This document shows, in pieces, positions 1 through 11,733 of a stretch of DNA of 64,000 nucleotides. The notes beneath the pieces were generated by a model. The model saw nothing but the letters and a program-made list of their open reading frames with translations, did not search any database and was not told where the DNA came from. Origin of the DNA: Platerodrilus igneus. Lineage: Eukaryota > Arthropoda > Insecta > Coleoptera > Lycidae. Both the position numbers and the translations under genes were made by a program. Each line of letters starts with the position of its first letter. The first letter of the stretch is position 1. The stretch spans positions 310,001 through 374,000 of the forward strand of contig JARFIW010001363.1 of the NCBI GenBank assembly GCA_036346225.1, written 5' to 3'.

Positions 1-26
1 TATATATATATATATATATATATATA
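1..26. repeat. (TA)n microsatellite at window edge
   Basis: Thirteen uninterrupted TA dinucleotides open the window. The tract may continue to the left, so its true length is unknown. Confidence 0.95.
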
Positions 27-2650
27 ACGTGTTATTGAGGTATCGAGAGGTTATTGAGCACCACATTCTGTGAGAGAAAACCCGCTCAAAGCGAAGACAA
101 GTTAAATTTTCCAATATTTAGTTTTTACCCTGTATTAATATATAACTGTGTTTTCCATATCAAATAACACGCTCTAGGTACATATAGAATTGTAAAATAC
201 CATTTAAAAACGCAGCCCAAGTTTAAAACTATTAGTAAATAATTATTCTAGACAAATACTTGTAAAACAAGTTTTATTGCATTTATAAGATCACGAGTTC
301 TGTCTGCTCTAAAAACACCGAATAACATCATATCAATCTATCTCCTTTAAGAAAAATTTTTTAAAACAAGTTTCCTACGGAGAAAATACAAAGTTTTGTA
401 CTTTTCTAAAACGCAAGTTCCATAATGCATCCATAACTTTTAAAAATGTTATTTAATAAAGGAAATGCACTGTTGAAAGACAAATAGTTTTAACCTGCAG
501 AAACATAAAATCCGTGCTTTGCTAACACGTAAATTTCTGCATTCTTTTTGAAATATCGGTCAATAATCGTTATTTATTCAAAACGTTATAGCGATTGCGA
601 GTAACTTCCTTTCGGGACTATTCTGGAATAAATTACATTTACGCTATTTAATACAAAGAAACTTACTGCCTTCTTCAAAAGTGTTCTGGCTATAAATCAG
701 AGGCAAAAAATCATTATCTAGTATGAATGACCGGCCCGATTCGCGTAAGGGATAACATCGCGAGAGGTTATGATACCGGATAATATAACGAGATTAATGG
801 CTATAGGGGAGCTCGTAGAAGAGAGATAACAACTATCGATTTTAATCACTAATAAGGGACGCGAAACTTTAAACTGGCACTTCATTAAAGAGATAAAAAC
901 GCAAAATTGTAGGTAATTGCTGCATCATGCGGATGCGTAATACTTAGTGAATGTAATCGATCAATGACGTATAAGATTATTTCATTGTATAAAGACGGAA
1001 GTGATTAGAGTGGATTTCTTTATTTTTTTTGGCTTTCAAGATTTAGCATTCGCGATTTGATAGTCAAGATCTGAGCAGAAGTACTACATAGATAAAAACT
1101 AAATAGAGAGCAACGATGATTATATTATTACTCTAATATAAATAATCTTGGCGCAAAATCACACACTACTTTAATCTGTAAGAAGTACTTTACAAAACTA
1201 ATGCGAGATATATTAACGTATAATGCTTGATTAAAAATGTAATTCTAAAAGTTTGGAACCAGAAAAGTTTTATTGTAGTAAATTTCGATGGAGGTAATCT
1301 GTTAAATTTCCAAAGGCAGGTGGTATAGAGATAAGAATATTAACTGCAATTTTACGGTCTAAAACGCAACTATAACTTAGTTTTGAACCTAAAAGGACAT
1401 TTGTATGTTTTTAACTAGATTAAGCTAGGATAAGTCCTTTTCAGCGTATAAAAACTATTTGTTAAAGGATATTTTGATATTAGCAATTTTGAGGTTTGAG
1501 CTAGAGGCCTTCTGATCCTTACAAAATTTTTTGTTTAACGTTGTTAATAAACTACATTGCTCCGTGGTAATAATACAGGAATATTTAATTATTTAGAAAA
1601 ATTTAAAAAAATGGTGACAAAATATTTTGTGGTTTTCTAATAATTAACAGGAATTAGGTCAACATTGTGTTATTACGCAAGTTGCAATAAAATATTGTTT
1701 TTTCTAAACTTAGGCTCTAAATTGCATTTATAAACGTTACCTATATTTGCGTGTTAGTAGACTACTTAGATAATGTATATAAAAAACAATGTTTTTGAAT
1801 GTATAAAGAATTGTTTATATATAATTCTTGAGATATATGTACTCGGTTAAGCAAGCATTGATTTGTATTAATAAGTAATTATTGCAGTTAATTATTAACG
1901 AGCACGTTTTAGTGTGACGGCGCTAGTCGACATAATGCTTATACGAGTGCAGTTGATAATTTGAGGGATACTTCTCTGCTATTCTATGCATTATACCTGT
2001 ATTGTATATTTATATATTTTTTGTCATGTTGCTTGTTTTGTTATGTATGGCGCTTTGCATGTTGTTGTCGTATTAAGTATAGAAAGCAAGATTGAGATTA
2101 AAATAGGTCAGGTAGGGAATGTACGTTTGTATTCCGCAAATCTAACTTTTATTGATTTGTCGGATTTTATGCAATTCCGTTGTGTTGTATGTGTGGTTAT
2201 AGTTGCCTATAATATGGGTATTCTTGTAGATTTTATTAGCGTCTGTTTAATGAGTTTATGACAGTCAATTTTGTCGAGTTTTGCAGTCATAAATTATATT
2301 GTATTTGTACCTTTATTAATTAAGATTTAGTACGTGTAATATAAGTGATGGTTTTGTTTTCAGTCTTATTGAAGTTAATATACTTGGGTATTCGTCATTA
2401 AGGAAAAATTACCCTTATATAAAATCTACCATTAATAATTTATTTGTATTATTAAAAAACTATTACTGTCCTTGTAATAAATATTAGAATATGTTCCCTT
2501 CTTAATTTTCAAGTAGAAGAAATCAATTGCAAGATTTTCGTTTCATTTATTCAAAGTGATTTTCTAGTCATCTTGCCGTTGTGGAAAAGTAGTACAGAGA
2601 TTTCAGAATTTTAAGAATAACATTGCGTTTCTGAATTATCCATTATTTAT
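27..2650. other. AT-rich non-coding stretch, nothing recognised
   Basis: I see no conserved domain, RNA gene or clear repeat here. The longest open frame (1986-2261, 91 codons) has a hydrophobic, low-complexity translation of the kind expected by chance in AT-rich DNA, and I do not call it a gene. Confidence 0.6.
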
Positions 2651-3147
2651 ATACATCATCATCATTAGGTTTTCAGTCCTGGAACTGGTTAGACGCGTAC
2701 TATCACTGTTTCCTATTCTGAACTAACCTACAGATTTCCCTGAAATTTGCACAGTCTGCATCTATAACTATCTGATCTAGGTCTATATCTACCTCTTTTT
2801 TCCTATCTCCGCTTGTAATATATCCCATACTATTCCCCAAAAATGCCTTAGAACGTATTCTGCCCTTCTATTTCTCTTATCTTTTTCCCCAGATATTCTT
2901 GTTCCCCTACTATTTCTATAACCTATTTGTTATTATCTTTGTCTGTCCATGCTAACGTCCTCATACATCTGAAGCACAGCATTTCAAAAGGCTGCTACCG
3001 TTTCTCTGTCTGCGTTTCAGACTGCCCGTATTTCATAGGCATACTGTGCAGTGCTCCACACATATGCTTTCAACAATTTTCTTCTTGTTCTATGTTTGTT
3101 GTCTTTCCTCACAGGCGCTGTTCCTTCTTGTTAGATGCAGTTCAATC
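2651..3147 (-). pseudogene. RTE-type retrotransposon, 5'-truncated copy X (3' end of ORF)
   Basis: The sequence is clearly homologous, base by base with gaps, to the 3' end of the larger element at 3710-4240, which encodes the C-terminal tail beyond the reverse transcriptase. The copy ends at a short ATC/ATG run (about 2655-2667), consistent with the short simple-repeat tails typical of RTE-clade elements. It has many indels and no usable frame. The strand is inferred from the larger copy. Confidence 0.75.
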
Positions 3148-3373
3148 ACCTTCTATTGCTTTACAATTATATACCCTAATTCTCCGACCTTCAGTGGTTG
3201 TGAAGGGAGATAAGCAGCCTTTGGCTGTCAGGTTCCCCCAACACTTAACCATATACCGATTTAACATATTTCCAATATATCTTTTCGCACAGTCATCATT
3301 AGTTGCAGATATTTCGCAACCACCAACTAGTTGTTTATACTAATCATCAGATTTATCTGCGCTTATTTTTTCG
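3148..3373. repeat. Companion repeat block, copy 1
   Basis: About 220 bp matching 3486-3709. Shared stretches include CCTTCTATTG, a CTGTGGCT-like stretch, CCCCCAACACTTA and a distal AATCATCA. It is not part of the RTE open frame and sits between truncated RTE 3' ends. Its identity is unknown. It could be a 3' UTR segment of this subfamily or flanking DNA duplicated together with the RTE tail. Confidence 0.6.
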
Positions 3374-3485
3374 TCATTAGGTTTTCCGTCTCAAAACTGG
3401 TTGAACACGTACCTGCACTTATTTAGATTCTGAGCTAGCCTACCTAGTTCCCTGAAATTCTCACACAATATGTGTATATAGCTCG
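3374..3485 (-). pseudogene. RTE-type retrotransposon, very short truncated copy Y
   Basis: Roughly 110 bp matching 3710-3800 of the large copy and 2665-2755 of copy X (shared GGTTGAACACGTAC-like and TGAGCTAGCCTAC stretches). Only the extreme 3' part of the ORF remains. It is followed directly by the second companion block. Confidence 0.65.
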
Positions 3486-3709
3486 TTCCCCTTCTATTGT
3501 TTTCTAATTTTATGTCTTATTTCACCGAGATTCAGTGAAGGGGGTTAAGAAACCTGTGGCTACCAAGATCCCCCAACACTTAGACATTTGCCGAAGTAAT
3601 GGTTTTCCAGTAAATCCTTTCACACACTTAACATTATTCGAGAATATTGCCCAACCAATTCTTGTAGTTACTTATAATAATCATCATGTTTAAACAGTTA
3701 TTTTTTCGT
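3486..3709. repeat. Companion repeat block, copy 2
   Basis: Second copy of the block at 3148-3373. It ends in the same TTATTTTTTCGTCATTAG junction that begins the next RTE copy, so the local order is RTE tail, block, RTE tail, block, long RTE. Confidence 0.6.
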
Positions 3710-3716
3710 CATTAGT

Positions 3717-5433
3717 TTATCCATCTTGGGATTGGTTGGATGCGTACCTCCATTGATTTCTATTCTGAGCTAGCCTACACATCTCCCTGAAACCCCTACA
3801 GCCTACATCTTTTACTATCTGTGTGCAGTAGTCTAACCTAGGTCTGCCTCTTCTTCTCTTTTTTCCTATCTCTGCTTCTAATATATTCCGCACTATTCCC
3901 TCATGCCGTAGTATGTGACTTATCATCCTATCTCTCCTCTTTTTTACCATTTTCCACATATTTCCTTCTTCCCCTACCATTTTTAGTACCTCTTCGTTCT
4001 TAACTTTGTCTGTGCATGATATCTTCATCATACGTCTGTAGCACCACATTTCAAAGGCTTCTACCTTTTTCTTGTCCGCTTCTCCTATTGTCCAGGCTTC
4101 GCAGCCGTACAGTGCTGTGCTCCACACATATGTTTTGAGTAATCTTTTCCTTGTTTCTATGTTTGTGGTCTTTGAGCACAGTAGTTGCTTTTTCTTGTTA
4201 AATGTAGCACGACCTTGTGCTAATCTTTGTTTTATGTCTTTTGTGCTTTTTCCATCTTGCGTTATTTGGCTTCCTAGGTAGCAGAAATCCTTAACCTCTT
4301 GTAAGTTCGTGGTACATACTTGTATTCTTGTTTTTGATTTATTTTCCCCACCTTTGCATACTAGAACTTTAGTTTTGTTAATTTTCATACCCTATCCCTC
4401 TGTTAGAACCGTTTCCATTTCATTAAGAGCAGCTTCTTACTTTCCTTGCTAGATGCTAATACCGCTATATCATCTGCAAATCTAAGCATATCAATTTTTT
4501 GTCCCTGCATAGTAATTCCAAATGTCTTTCTGCATTTGACCTTATTCATTGCCTCTTCTATGTACAAGTTAAAAATCAATGGGGATAGGGCACATCCCTG
4601 CCTCACCCCTTTCCTAATGTTTACTTCTCTACGTTCCTGCTCTAATTCTATTACAGCTGTTTGCTCTTTGTATAAGCTATGTACTATTCGTCTATCCCTA
4701 TAACTCATTCCAATCTTTTTGAGTATTTCAAACATTTTTTTCCATTTTACATTGTCAAATGCTTTTTCCAGATCTACAAACCCTATATACATGCTTCCCC
4801 TTTTTCTATTGTTTTCTCCATTATCACTCTCAGAGCTAAAATAACCTCCCGTGTTCCCCTGTTTCGCCTAAACCCAAATTGGTCTTCTCCTAGTATTTCT
4901 TCCGCCCGTTTTTCCATTCGTCTTTGCACAATTCTAGTTAATATTTTTGACACGTGTGCTGTCAAACTTATTGTTCGAAAATTTTCACATCTATCCGCGC
5001 CTTTCTTTTTTGGTATAGTTACTATGATGCTACGTTTGAAATCTTTGGTTATCTCGCCTGTCTCATACATATAGCTTACAAGTTGGAAGAGACGTTCTGT
5101 TACTGCTTTTCCAGCAGCTTTTAGAGTTTCTGCTTTCACCTTACCTGTACCCAGCGCCCTACCATTTTTTAGACTCTTTAATGCTAATTCAAACTCATCT
5201 CTAAGTATAGGATATCCCAAGTCATCATTTTCAATGTCTGATTCCTATTCTAATGCAGTTAGTTCCTCTCCTGCATATAAATTCCCTATATATTCTTGCC
5301 CTCTACCCACCTTCTCTACATTTTCTATGATGACGTTTCCTTGTGCGTCCCTTATATTTTTGCTATACGGTTTTATATCCCTAAAATTCATTCTAATTAA
5401 TTTGTATGCTTCGTCTGTCTTTCCTATTTCCAT
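3717..5433 (-). pseudogene. RTE reverse transcriptase and C-terminal tail, broken
   Basis: Four consecutive pieces carry reverse-transcriptase motifs: FELALKSLKNGRALGTGKV (early fingers), FGFRRNRGT, DLEKAFDNV (motif A), GVRQGCALSPLIFNLYIEEA (motif B) and MLRFADDIAVLASSKE (motif C; FADD catalytic pair). The last piece (4388-3717) is the C-terminal tail with WTIGEADKKKVEAFEMWCYR, a pattern common to RTE-type ends. Frameshifts near 4785 and 4395 and a TAG near 5243 split the frame, so no full-length enzyme can be made. Confidence 0.9.
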
Positions 5434-5466
5434 CTTAGTTTGTACCTCTTTGCACTTTTCATCAAT

Positions 5467-6552
5467 CTATTGTTCTTTAGCTTTCCTGCATTTTCGAATA
5501 ATTTCCCATTTTATGGCTTTGTACCTCTGTTTTCCTGTTTCGTCTGATTTATTTTTGTATTTTCGTCTTTCTTCTATTGAATTCAGGATATCCTTTGTTA
5601 TCCATGTTTTCTTATTTTCTTTTTGTGTATAACCCAGAATATCTCTGGCCGCCATGTCTAGGCTGGATTTAATGTTATTCCATTCTGTTTCTACTTCCTT
5701 AGTATCAGATATTTTTCCGATATCTTTGAGCAATTCATTTGACTTTTTTTCGAATATTTCTAGAATATCTTTATCTTTTAGTTTCTCTAAGTCCAAGTGC
5801 CTTTTTCCGTTTCTTTTTTTCACATTCTTAAATTTAAGTGCGGCCTTCATAATTACGATGTTGTGGTCAGTATCTATATCTGCCTCTGGGTAGCTTCTAC
5901 AGTCTTTTACTTGATTCCTAAACCGTTGTCTAACAAGAATGTAATCTATTTGATATCTTCCTATATCTCCTGGCATCTTCCACGTATATCGTCTTCTAGC
6001 ATGATGTTGAAATAACGTGTTTGTGATGATTAAATTGTTCTTGTCGCAAAATTCTATCAGCCTATTTTCCCTGTTGTTTCTCGTGCCTAAACCAAATAAA
6101 CCTACTACCGCTCCTTCCCTACCCTCACCTACCACGGCATTAAAATCCCCCGTAATTATTAAGTTTTCATGTCCTTTTACGTATCTTAATATGTCTTCGA
6201 TTGCTTTGTAGATGGCTTCTACCTCTTCGTCACTGTAGCTAGAGGTGGGCATGTATACTTGTATTATTACTGTGTTTACCGGTTTAGATTCTAATCTAAC
6301 CATAAGTACTCTTTCGTTCTTTTGTAAGTAATTTTCTACACAGTATCCTATCTTTTTCCGCATAACTATTCCCACACCCAAATTTCCTTCCCCTGCCCCT
6401 GTATGAATTACCCTGAAGTCTCCACTCCAAAAATCCCCCGCCTTTGGCCACCGAACTTCGCTGATCCCTACTATGTCTAGTGATAACCTATTCATTTCGA
6501 TTTTTAGGTTCACTAGCTTACCTACTTGCTTCATACTTCTAACATTCCACAC
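5467..6552 (-). pseudogene. RTE endonuclease domain (APE-like)
   Basis: A 361-codon open stretch carrying the exonuclease/endonuclease/phosphatase fold of RTE elements, which nicks the target DNA for target-primed reverse transcription. Visible motifs in order are MWNVRSM (N-terminal metal-site region), VGISEVRW (catalytic Glu), ITGDFNAVVGE (Asp/Asn pair), QIDYILV and DTDHNIV (C-terminal Asp-His). All key residues are present, so this domain could still be intact. Downstream the frame is cut by an in-frame TAG at 5464-5466. The first Met is at MWNVRSM but the natural start lies further upstream, so this is not a true gene start. Confidence 0.9.
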
Positions 6553-6995
6553 TCTGACTCGCAGAGTGTTTCCGACTCTTATTTTAACTTTCCGATCGCA
6601 TCCTCCTAAGTAGTCCCCTCCAAGAGATCCGAATGGGGAACTATTTTAACTCCGGAATCTTTTACCCCAGAGAATGCCATCATGTTTGTTACAATTTAAG
6701 TACGCTGTGTACTTGGGAGATAATGTGCTGGTTTCCCGTTGCCTTCCACATCGCCGTAGTGTGTCTTAGACTACCATACCGACCCCTATGGTCTCTGCCA
6801 ATCTAAGTACCGAAAGAGCCGCTGCCCTCTTTCGGGGACCTGTCTTAGTCTGGTTCCTCACTAACGACCCTACTACTTTGGTTGGACCTGTAGTTTGGCT
6901 CTTTAGCTCATTAGAACACGCAAGCCATTTCACCTGTTCTAGTAATCTAGAACTTCGGCAAGGTGCAGGTCCATTCGAAATGGTATTTATATACA
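6553..6995 (-). pseudogene. RTE 5' coding region upstream of endonuclease
   Basis: The minus-strand frame from 6996 to 6766 contains LLEQVKWLACSNEL and GPRKRAAALSVLRLAETIG. I recall this basic stretch from the N-terminus of insect RTE-like proteins. Further stops and shifts separate it from the endonuclease frame. A perfect 8 bp hairpin (ACACTCTG / CAGAGTGT, 6549-6569) lies at the join. It is a degraded part of the same element. Confidence 0.6.
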
Positions 6996-7677
6996 TTCAA
7001 AGTTTATTCCATATTAATAAATTCTTTATTCTAATTTAGATATTGATATCAGTGCAACAGCCGGTCATTAAGCGCAGTTCTGTTAAACTGATTGTTTGTA
7101 GGAATCGGTCAGTGACGTTTTGTTTTGTTAAGCCAATTCATTTTCGTCGATTGTTTATTCGAAGTATTGATCTTATAATGATTTACAAAATTATTTCTCT
7201 ATCAGATTTTTCATTCTTTTGAGGGTACATGCTGGTTCGATATTTAGAATTCTTAATTCAAGTTAGTAAAACTTTGATATTATGTTTGAGCACTAGTTCG
7301 AAAGCGTTCCGCCTATGTTTATATTTTTATCAATCTATCAAGGTTAATTTTGACCGTAAATTTAAATTTGATAACCGTTTACTCTTGCTAAATTTTGATC
7401 CTCAAGAAGAAAAGACTTGATGTGTTACTGGCTCCTCTCAAATTTTTAAGTTTATTCAATTTATGAATAGTCAACCGACTGTATTTTGTTGGGATTTATC
7501 TTAGTCGAAGCTTTATATACCAATTTACGTAGTTATTTTGGTAAACGGCATTTTTGCTGGAATTTATAAATTATAATAACCATTTGTCTTTGTATGTGAA
7601 CAGCGGGTAAGTATGCTTTTGATTTGATTAATAACCAATATTAAATGTTACATTTTTTAGGTACCCTTTTTGTTATA
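6996..7677. other. Intergenic sequence between RTE element and gypsy array
   Basis: About 680 bp of AT-rich sequence. I see no domain or repeat. By the target-duplication argument, this DNA was originally contiguous with the sequence starting at 25383. Confidence 0.6.
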
Positions 7678-7681
7678 GCTT
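7678..7681. repeat. Target-site duplication GCTT, left
   Basis: GCTT lies immediately outside the TG of the leftmost LTR and is repeated exactly at 25379-25382 immediately outside the CA of the rightmost LTR. A 4-5 bp duplication is usual for Ty3/gypsy integrases. No separate duplication flanks the middle LTR. Confidence 0.8.
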
Positions 7682-9471
7682 TGTAACGATTTTTTTTCTC
7701 TCTAATTGGCTCCGCTAGCCTCACGCATGGGCGCTAGTGAAACGAATTTTCCTGGCCAATCCCACACATGGGTGCCAGTGAAATGTTTTCCTATATTTCT
7801 CTGGCCGACACTACTTTATTATCACCATGCTCCAAGTCAGGTGTCTGCAAAACAAAGTCTTCCGACGTAACTAGGGGTCTATTCCTTGGGTAGAGCTATG
7901 AGCAATGGGGGTAAGTCGAAATCTGTAGGGGGTCACACTCAAACTAAAACAAACAGGCGCCACCAAGTCCAGATTGATTTATGTTAATGGCATGGCAAAT
8001 TTCTAAGGGCGGACGTGGAGACCCAAAGAAAAAAAGATCGCCTTCGCTGACACAAAAACTTGTCTTAACAGAATAAGACGCTGTTCCTGTAAGGAAAAAT
8101 AATAATTAAGTCACATAGAAAATGGGAACACAATTTGCGTCCCTCAATTATACCTAAAATGCATAGAGAAAATTTTCTACATAAGGGTGTCATAAAATTT
8201 AACTCTTATTGCTTTTTGTTTATCAGGTCTGATCAAACTAGATCAGAATAAAAGACTTTAAGCGTGGATTATAAATTTACTAAAGAGAATTTTTCCGTTT
8301 CTGTAAATAAAATTCAATGCTATAAAATAAAATGAATACTTGAAATACTTGCAAAGTTAATGTAAGGTTTATCAACATGATCCTTACTCAAATATATTAC
8401 AATCCAGTGTGACTGGTTATACTAAGGTTTCATAACCCAATCAGATCTGTGTAGGTCATTTACAAATTAATATACAAAATTTTCTCTTTAAGTTAACGGT
8501 ATTAAAATCAATTTGAAGTCAAAATATTCACAAAGATATTTTCTAATTTTATCAAAGGTGGTAGTAATGTAATACTAAACATCTGTTAGCAATTGTGCAA
8601 TTGTTGACGGCATATTTCAAACAAACAGGTGACGTAACCGCAGCTGTTAATTTATGTTGAAGCCACGTGTAGTCACATATCTACGAAACTAAGTGAAATT
8701 AAATTTGATACTGGAGAAAACCAGCTTAACTACAGATAAACTGAATAACAAATTTGTGCTTCTATAAAACAAAACGAAATAACGTGCTTTTAGAAGGAAG
8801 CACTGAGGAAATCTTAAAGCTATTACGAACCAAACCCCGGGCTGTTGTCCTTGGCTGGAATGGAAACCACATCGCCGTGCGGAATCTGCAGCTAATTATT
8901 CTTGCTTTCCATGCTTTAAATACAGGTGTTGAAGCGAAGCGGGTTTCTTACATTGATTCAAGGCTGCATAACTTTTGTAGCGTAAACTTCCGTTGTCTAA
9001 TCTTAGTTACAATTGTAATTTTGCATTGCGTAGTCTATAAGTTAGAGTTTCTAAATTGTAGATTCTAAGTTGTCGTTGCGCTAAACAAATTGTTAAATTA
9101 GGTACTATGATAACGAATATACAATACCAACCGTTACTCAGGAAGTGTGTCACATAAATAATGCGACCCGGAGGTCACTCGCCACTAATTTCAAATGCCT
9201 GCTGTCGCTGCTCTTACCTATCGACGAGTGCTTTTGCCGCGTTCTTCTATCGTGGGAGGGTTTCGAGTGGGGTTGTCAAAAACCTCTCACGCGCGCGCCA
9301 GTGGCTGTGGAATACACCGAACTCCGAAACAAATAGACTAACGACTCTAGATACTGTATTAATGTAAGGATTTGATTGTTACACGTATTATTACTTTAGT
9401 TAATAAAGGTGTTTTAACATTCGTTGTACCTTTCATGAATAGATTTTTACTGCAAAAATAAAATTGTTACA
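7682..9471 (-). repeat. Gypsy array LTR 1 (3'-most in element orientation)
   Basis: 1790 bp, TGTAACG...TTGTTACA with 6 bp terminal inverted repeats. It is the most divergent of the three LTRs. At many sites where it differs (for example GGCTCC versus GGTTCC near 7710, AAGACGCTG versus AAGGCGCTG near 8075, CCGGAGG versus CCGGTGG near 9170) LTRs 2 and 3 agree with each other. Confidence 0.95.
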
Positions 9472-9483
9472 CTACCCTTTCCT
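9472..9483 (-). promoter_or_regulatory. Polypurine tract of internal copy 1
   Basis: On the element strand AGGAAAGGGTAG abuts the TG of the 3' LTR. This is the expected position of the plus-strand primer of an LTR retrotransposon. Confidence 0.75.
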
Positions 9484-9875
9484 AAAAGAAAAAATTTTTT
9501 TTTAAGGAATAAACTTCAAATATAACAAATACAAAAAATTTTATCTTAATAATACTAGCCTTTTCTACTTTCCTAACTAACTATGCAATTTTATGAATTT
9601 ATTCAAATGGGGAGACAAATAATTACAAATGCGAGTGTGTTGGTAACTACGTGTACCTGACGTCCATTGGGAGACAAAATCGGGGAGTCACAATCGGTAT
9701 TAATCAAAATTGGGAGGGTCAAATTAGAAAGTCAAACACTCCACGGGACAAAAGATTAAATTCACAATGATTTTTTTTTTTAACCTGGGGTCCATATTCC
9801 TAACAAGGCTAATATTTATTACCTATAACCAAACATTTACAATTTATTTCTAATTCCAAAAAACTTCACTTCCAG

Positions 9876-10316
9876 GAGCTCAATTAGCTCTATCTACAAA
9901 AAAGGAATGCTTCCTCATCAAAACAGCATAACTATCCAAAGTATCATCACTATAAGGTGACAATCAAAAGGAAGACCTTACTAATAGGTCTAAATTTAAA
10001 ACACTATTATCACAAAGTGATAATCAAAACAAAAGTGACCTAACCAAAAGGTTACTTATCAAATCCAAATACAAAGTATTATCACTTTATTACAAAGAGA
10101 TAATCAAAACGAAGGTAACCTAACCATAAGGTTACTTAACAAATTCAAATACAAAATATTATCACTTTATTACAAAGAGATAATCAAAACGAAGGTAACC
10201 TAACCATAAGGTTACTTAACAAATTCAAATACAAAATATTATCACTTTATTACAAAGAGATAATCAAAACGAAGGTAACCTAACCATAAGGTTACTTAAC
10301 AAATTCAAATACAAAA
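9876..10316 (-). repeat. Chain of perfect hairpins, 3' noncoding region, copy 1
   Basis: Successive inverted repeats separated by A-rich spacers (often AATCAAAAC). Examples are GAGCT/AGCTC (9876-9890), AGGAA/TTCCT (9903-9915), TCAC/GTGA (9947-9960), AGACCT/AGGTCT (9973-9991), ATTATCAC/GTGATAAT with a 3 nt loop (10006-10024) and GTGACCT/AGGTTAC with one G-U pair (10035-10055). Two hairpins then recur in each 80 bp unit from 10078 onward: ATTATC..CTTT/AAAG..GATAAT, and GTAACCT/AGGTTAC with a 7 nt loop. The chain lies between the integrase end and the polypurine tract. Its function is unknown. An RNA role such as packaging or 3' end structure is my inference. Confidence 0.85.
10081..10316. repeat. 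80 bp tandem repeat, about three units, copy 1
   Basis: Units start at 10081, 10161 and 10241 and are almost identical. A more diverged fourth unit precedes them from about 10000. The same number of units is present in copy 2 (18028-18263). Confidence 0.92.
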
Positions 10317-10537
10317 TCGAACCAGTCAGGGCTGTAATATCCTACACCCTACTGAATATCCTATCACTAAGTTCCAACAAACAACAGATCTCATTAGTGA
10401 TGGACCAAATGGTGAGACTCACCAAGCCAACCTTGACCTTATCAAACCAAAGAATTTCGAACGGTCAAAAAAATCTGGACAAAACAAAGCAAACCACTAC
10501 TGCATTACTTAACATCAAAGAGATGACCGGACCGGAA

Positions 10538-11733
10538 CTAATCGTCAGGATCATCATTTTCCTTTGGATACGACGCTTCAACTGGTTTCAAGTCCTTTAC
10601 GTGCCATTTCCCTGCTCTTGTCCCATCTTCGTTCTCTAACTCATACACTAAATTGGAATGTTTTTTTCGAACTTTACTCATAACGAACTTTGGAGCTAAC
10701 TTAGCGGAAAACTTATCACTAGCACTCGAGAGGACCTTATTAGCTCTACAAACACACTCTCCGACTCGGAATGAAATGTCTCTTCTCCGAAGATTGTAGC
10801 GTTTACTCGCACGTTGATAAGCTACATGCAAATTTTCACGGACATTTCCAAAATATCAAACAAAGGTTGACGATCCAAAACATAAGAAGGTCTACTACTG
10901 GAGACGACATCAACATCCTCACCAGGTATAAAATTATCATTATAAGCTTTTCCACTTAAAGGTACCTGACGACCAAAACTAAAAATTTGGCGAATAGTTG
11001 GTGGACTCATGTTTTGCTGAGTTGATTGCGTATTGGATCTTTGATATCTCAATATCCCACGTATCATGTTCTTCTACGTATGAACGGATTGCTGTACCAA
11101 CTGTCTTATTGATTCTTTCCACAAAATTGCATTGGTGAGCATAAACAGCATTATACCAAATCTTTTGAATTTCGTACCTTGCACACAAAGCTTTAAAAAT
11201 ACGTCCAATTAATTGTGGACCATTATCACAAATAACAAACTGTGGTACTCCGTAGACAAGAAATACTTTTCTTCCAAAATTTCTCGATCAAATGTGCCGT
11301 GGCACTACGCAAAGGTTGCAAAATCGAATACTTCGAGAACCAATCACCAACAACTAAGAGCCATTTATGTCCGCGTTTGGAACGAGGAAACGGACCCATC
11401 AAATCTAACGCAATGGTTTGGAACGGTAGTCCAACCTCTTTCTCCTTTCCCATCATCCCAAGGGGACCTTTATTGGGTGGTTTTTGAGCACCACAAATCA
11501 AACACTTCCTACAAAATTTACGTACGTCAAAGATCATCTTTGGCCAATAATATAATTCTTGAACACGAGACAAAGTTTTAAGGAACCAAAATGTCCTGCT
11601 GAAGGGGGGTCATGACATGATTTAATGACATCTATACGCTGAGATTTTGGCACTAAGTACTTCCACTCTACAACATTCGCCGAATGCGGTAATAGGGAAG
11701 GTATAAACTTATAAATAAACCCATCTTCCACTT
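10538..11733 (-). pseudogene. Gypsy integrase, copy 1, frameshifted
   Basis: The order on the minus strand is the N-terminal zinc-binding domain (HDPPSAGHFG, then FCRKCLICGAQK for the two Cys), the core with ALDLMGPFPRSKRG (first catalytic Asp) and, in another frame, FVICDNGPQ (second Asp) and CNFVERINKTVG (third acidic residue, Glu), and a basic C-terminal domain ending KWHVKDLKPVEASYP. The enzyme would insert the cDNA into the host genome. Frameshifts near 11225, 10975 and 10830 break it. The first two are also present in copy 2. Confidence 0.9.

Larger units (their letters stand above)
3710..6995 (-). mobile_element. RTE-clade non-LTR retrotransposon, near full length, inactive
   Basis: About 3.3 kb, close to the usual length of RTE elements. 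On the minus strand the order is a short N-terminal region, an apurinic/apyrimidinic-type endonuclease, reverse transcriptase and a C-terminal tail, as in RTE. The large reading frame is broken by two in-frame TAG codons (about 5464-5466 and 5242-5244; the ORF pieces starting at 6552, 5433 and 5220 share one frame) and by two frameshifts (near 4785 and 4395). No long poly(A) is present. The 5' limit near 6995 is set by the end of the recognisable N-terminal coding region and is uncertain. I did not identify a target duplication. Confidence 0.85.

Noticed and set aside
1986..2261. 91-codon open frame as a host gene
   Set aside because: Hydrophobic, low-complexity translation without motif, splice context or neighbours.
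10397..10639. 80-codon plus-strand frame, identical in both gypsy internals (18344-18586)
   Set aside because: It is antisense to the integrase C-terminus and is repeated only because the whole unit is duplicated.
11213..11581. 122-codon plus-strand frame repeated at 19160-19528
   Set aside because: Shadow of the integrase core on the opposite strand.
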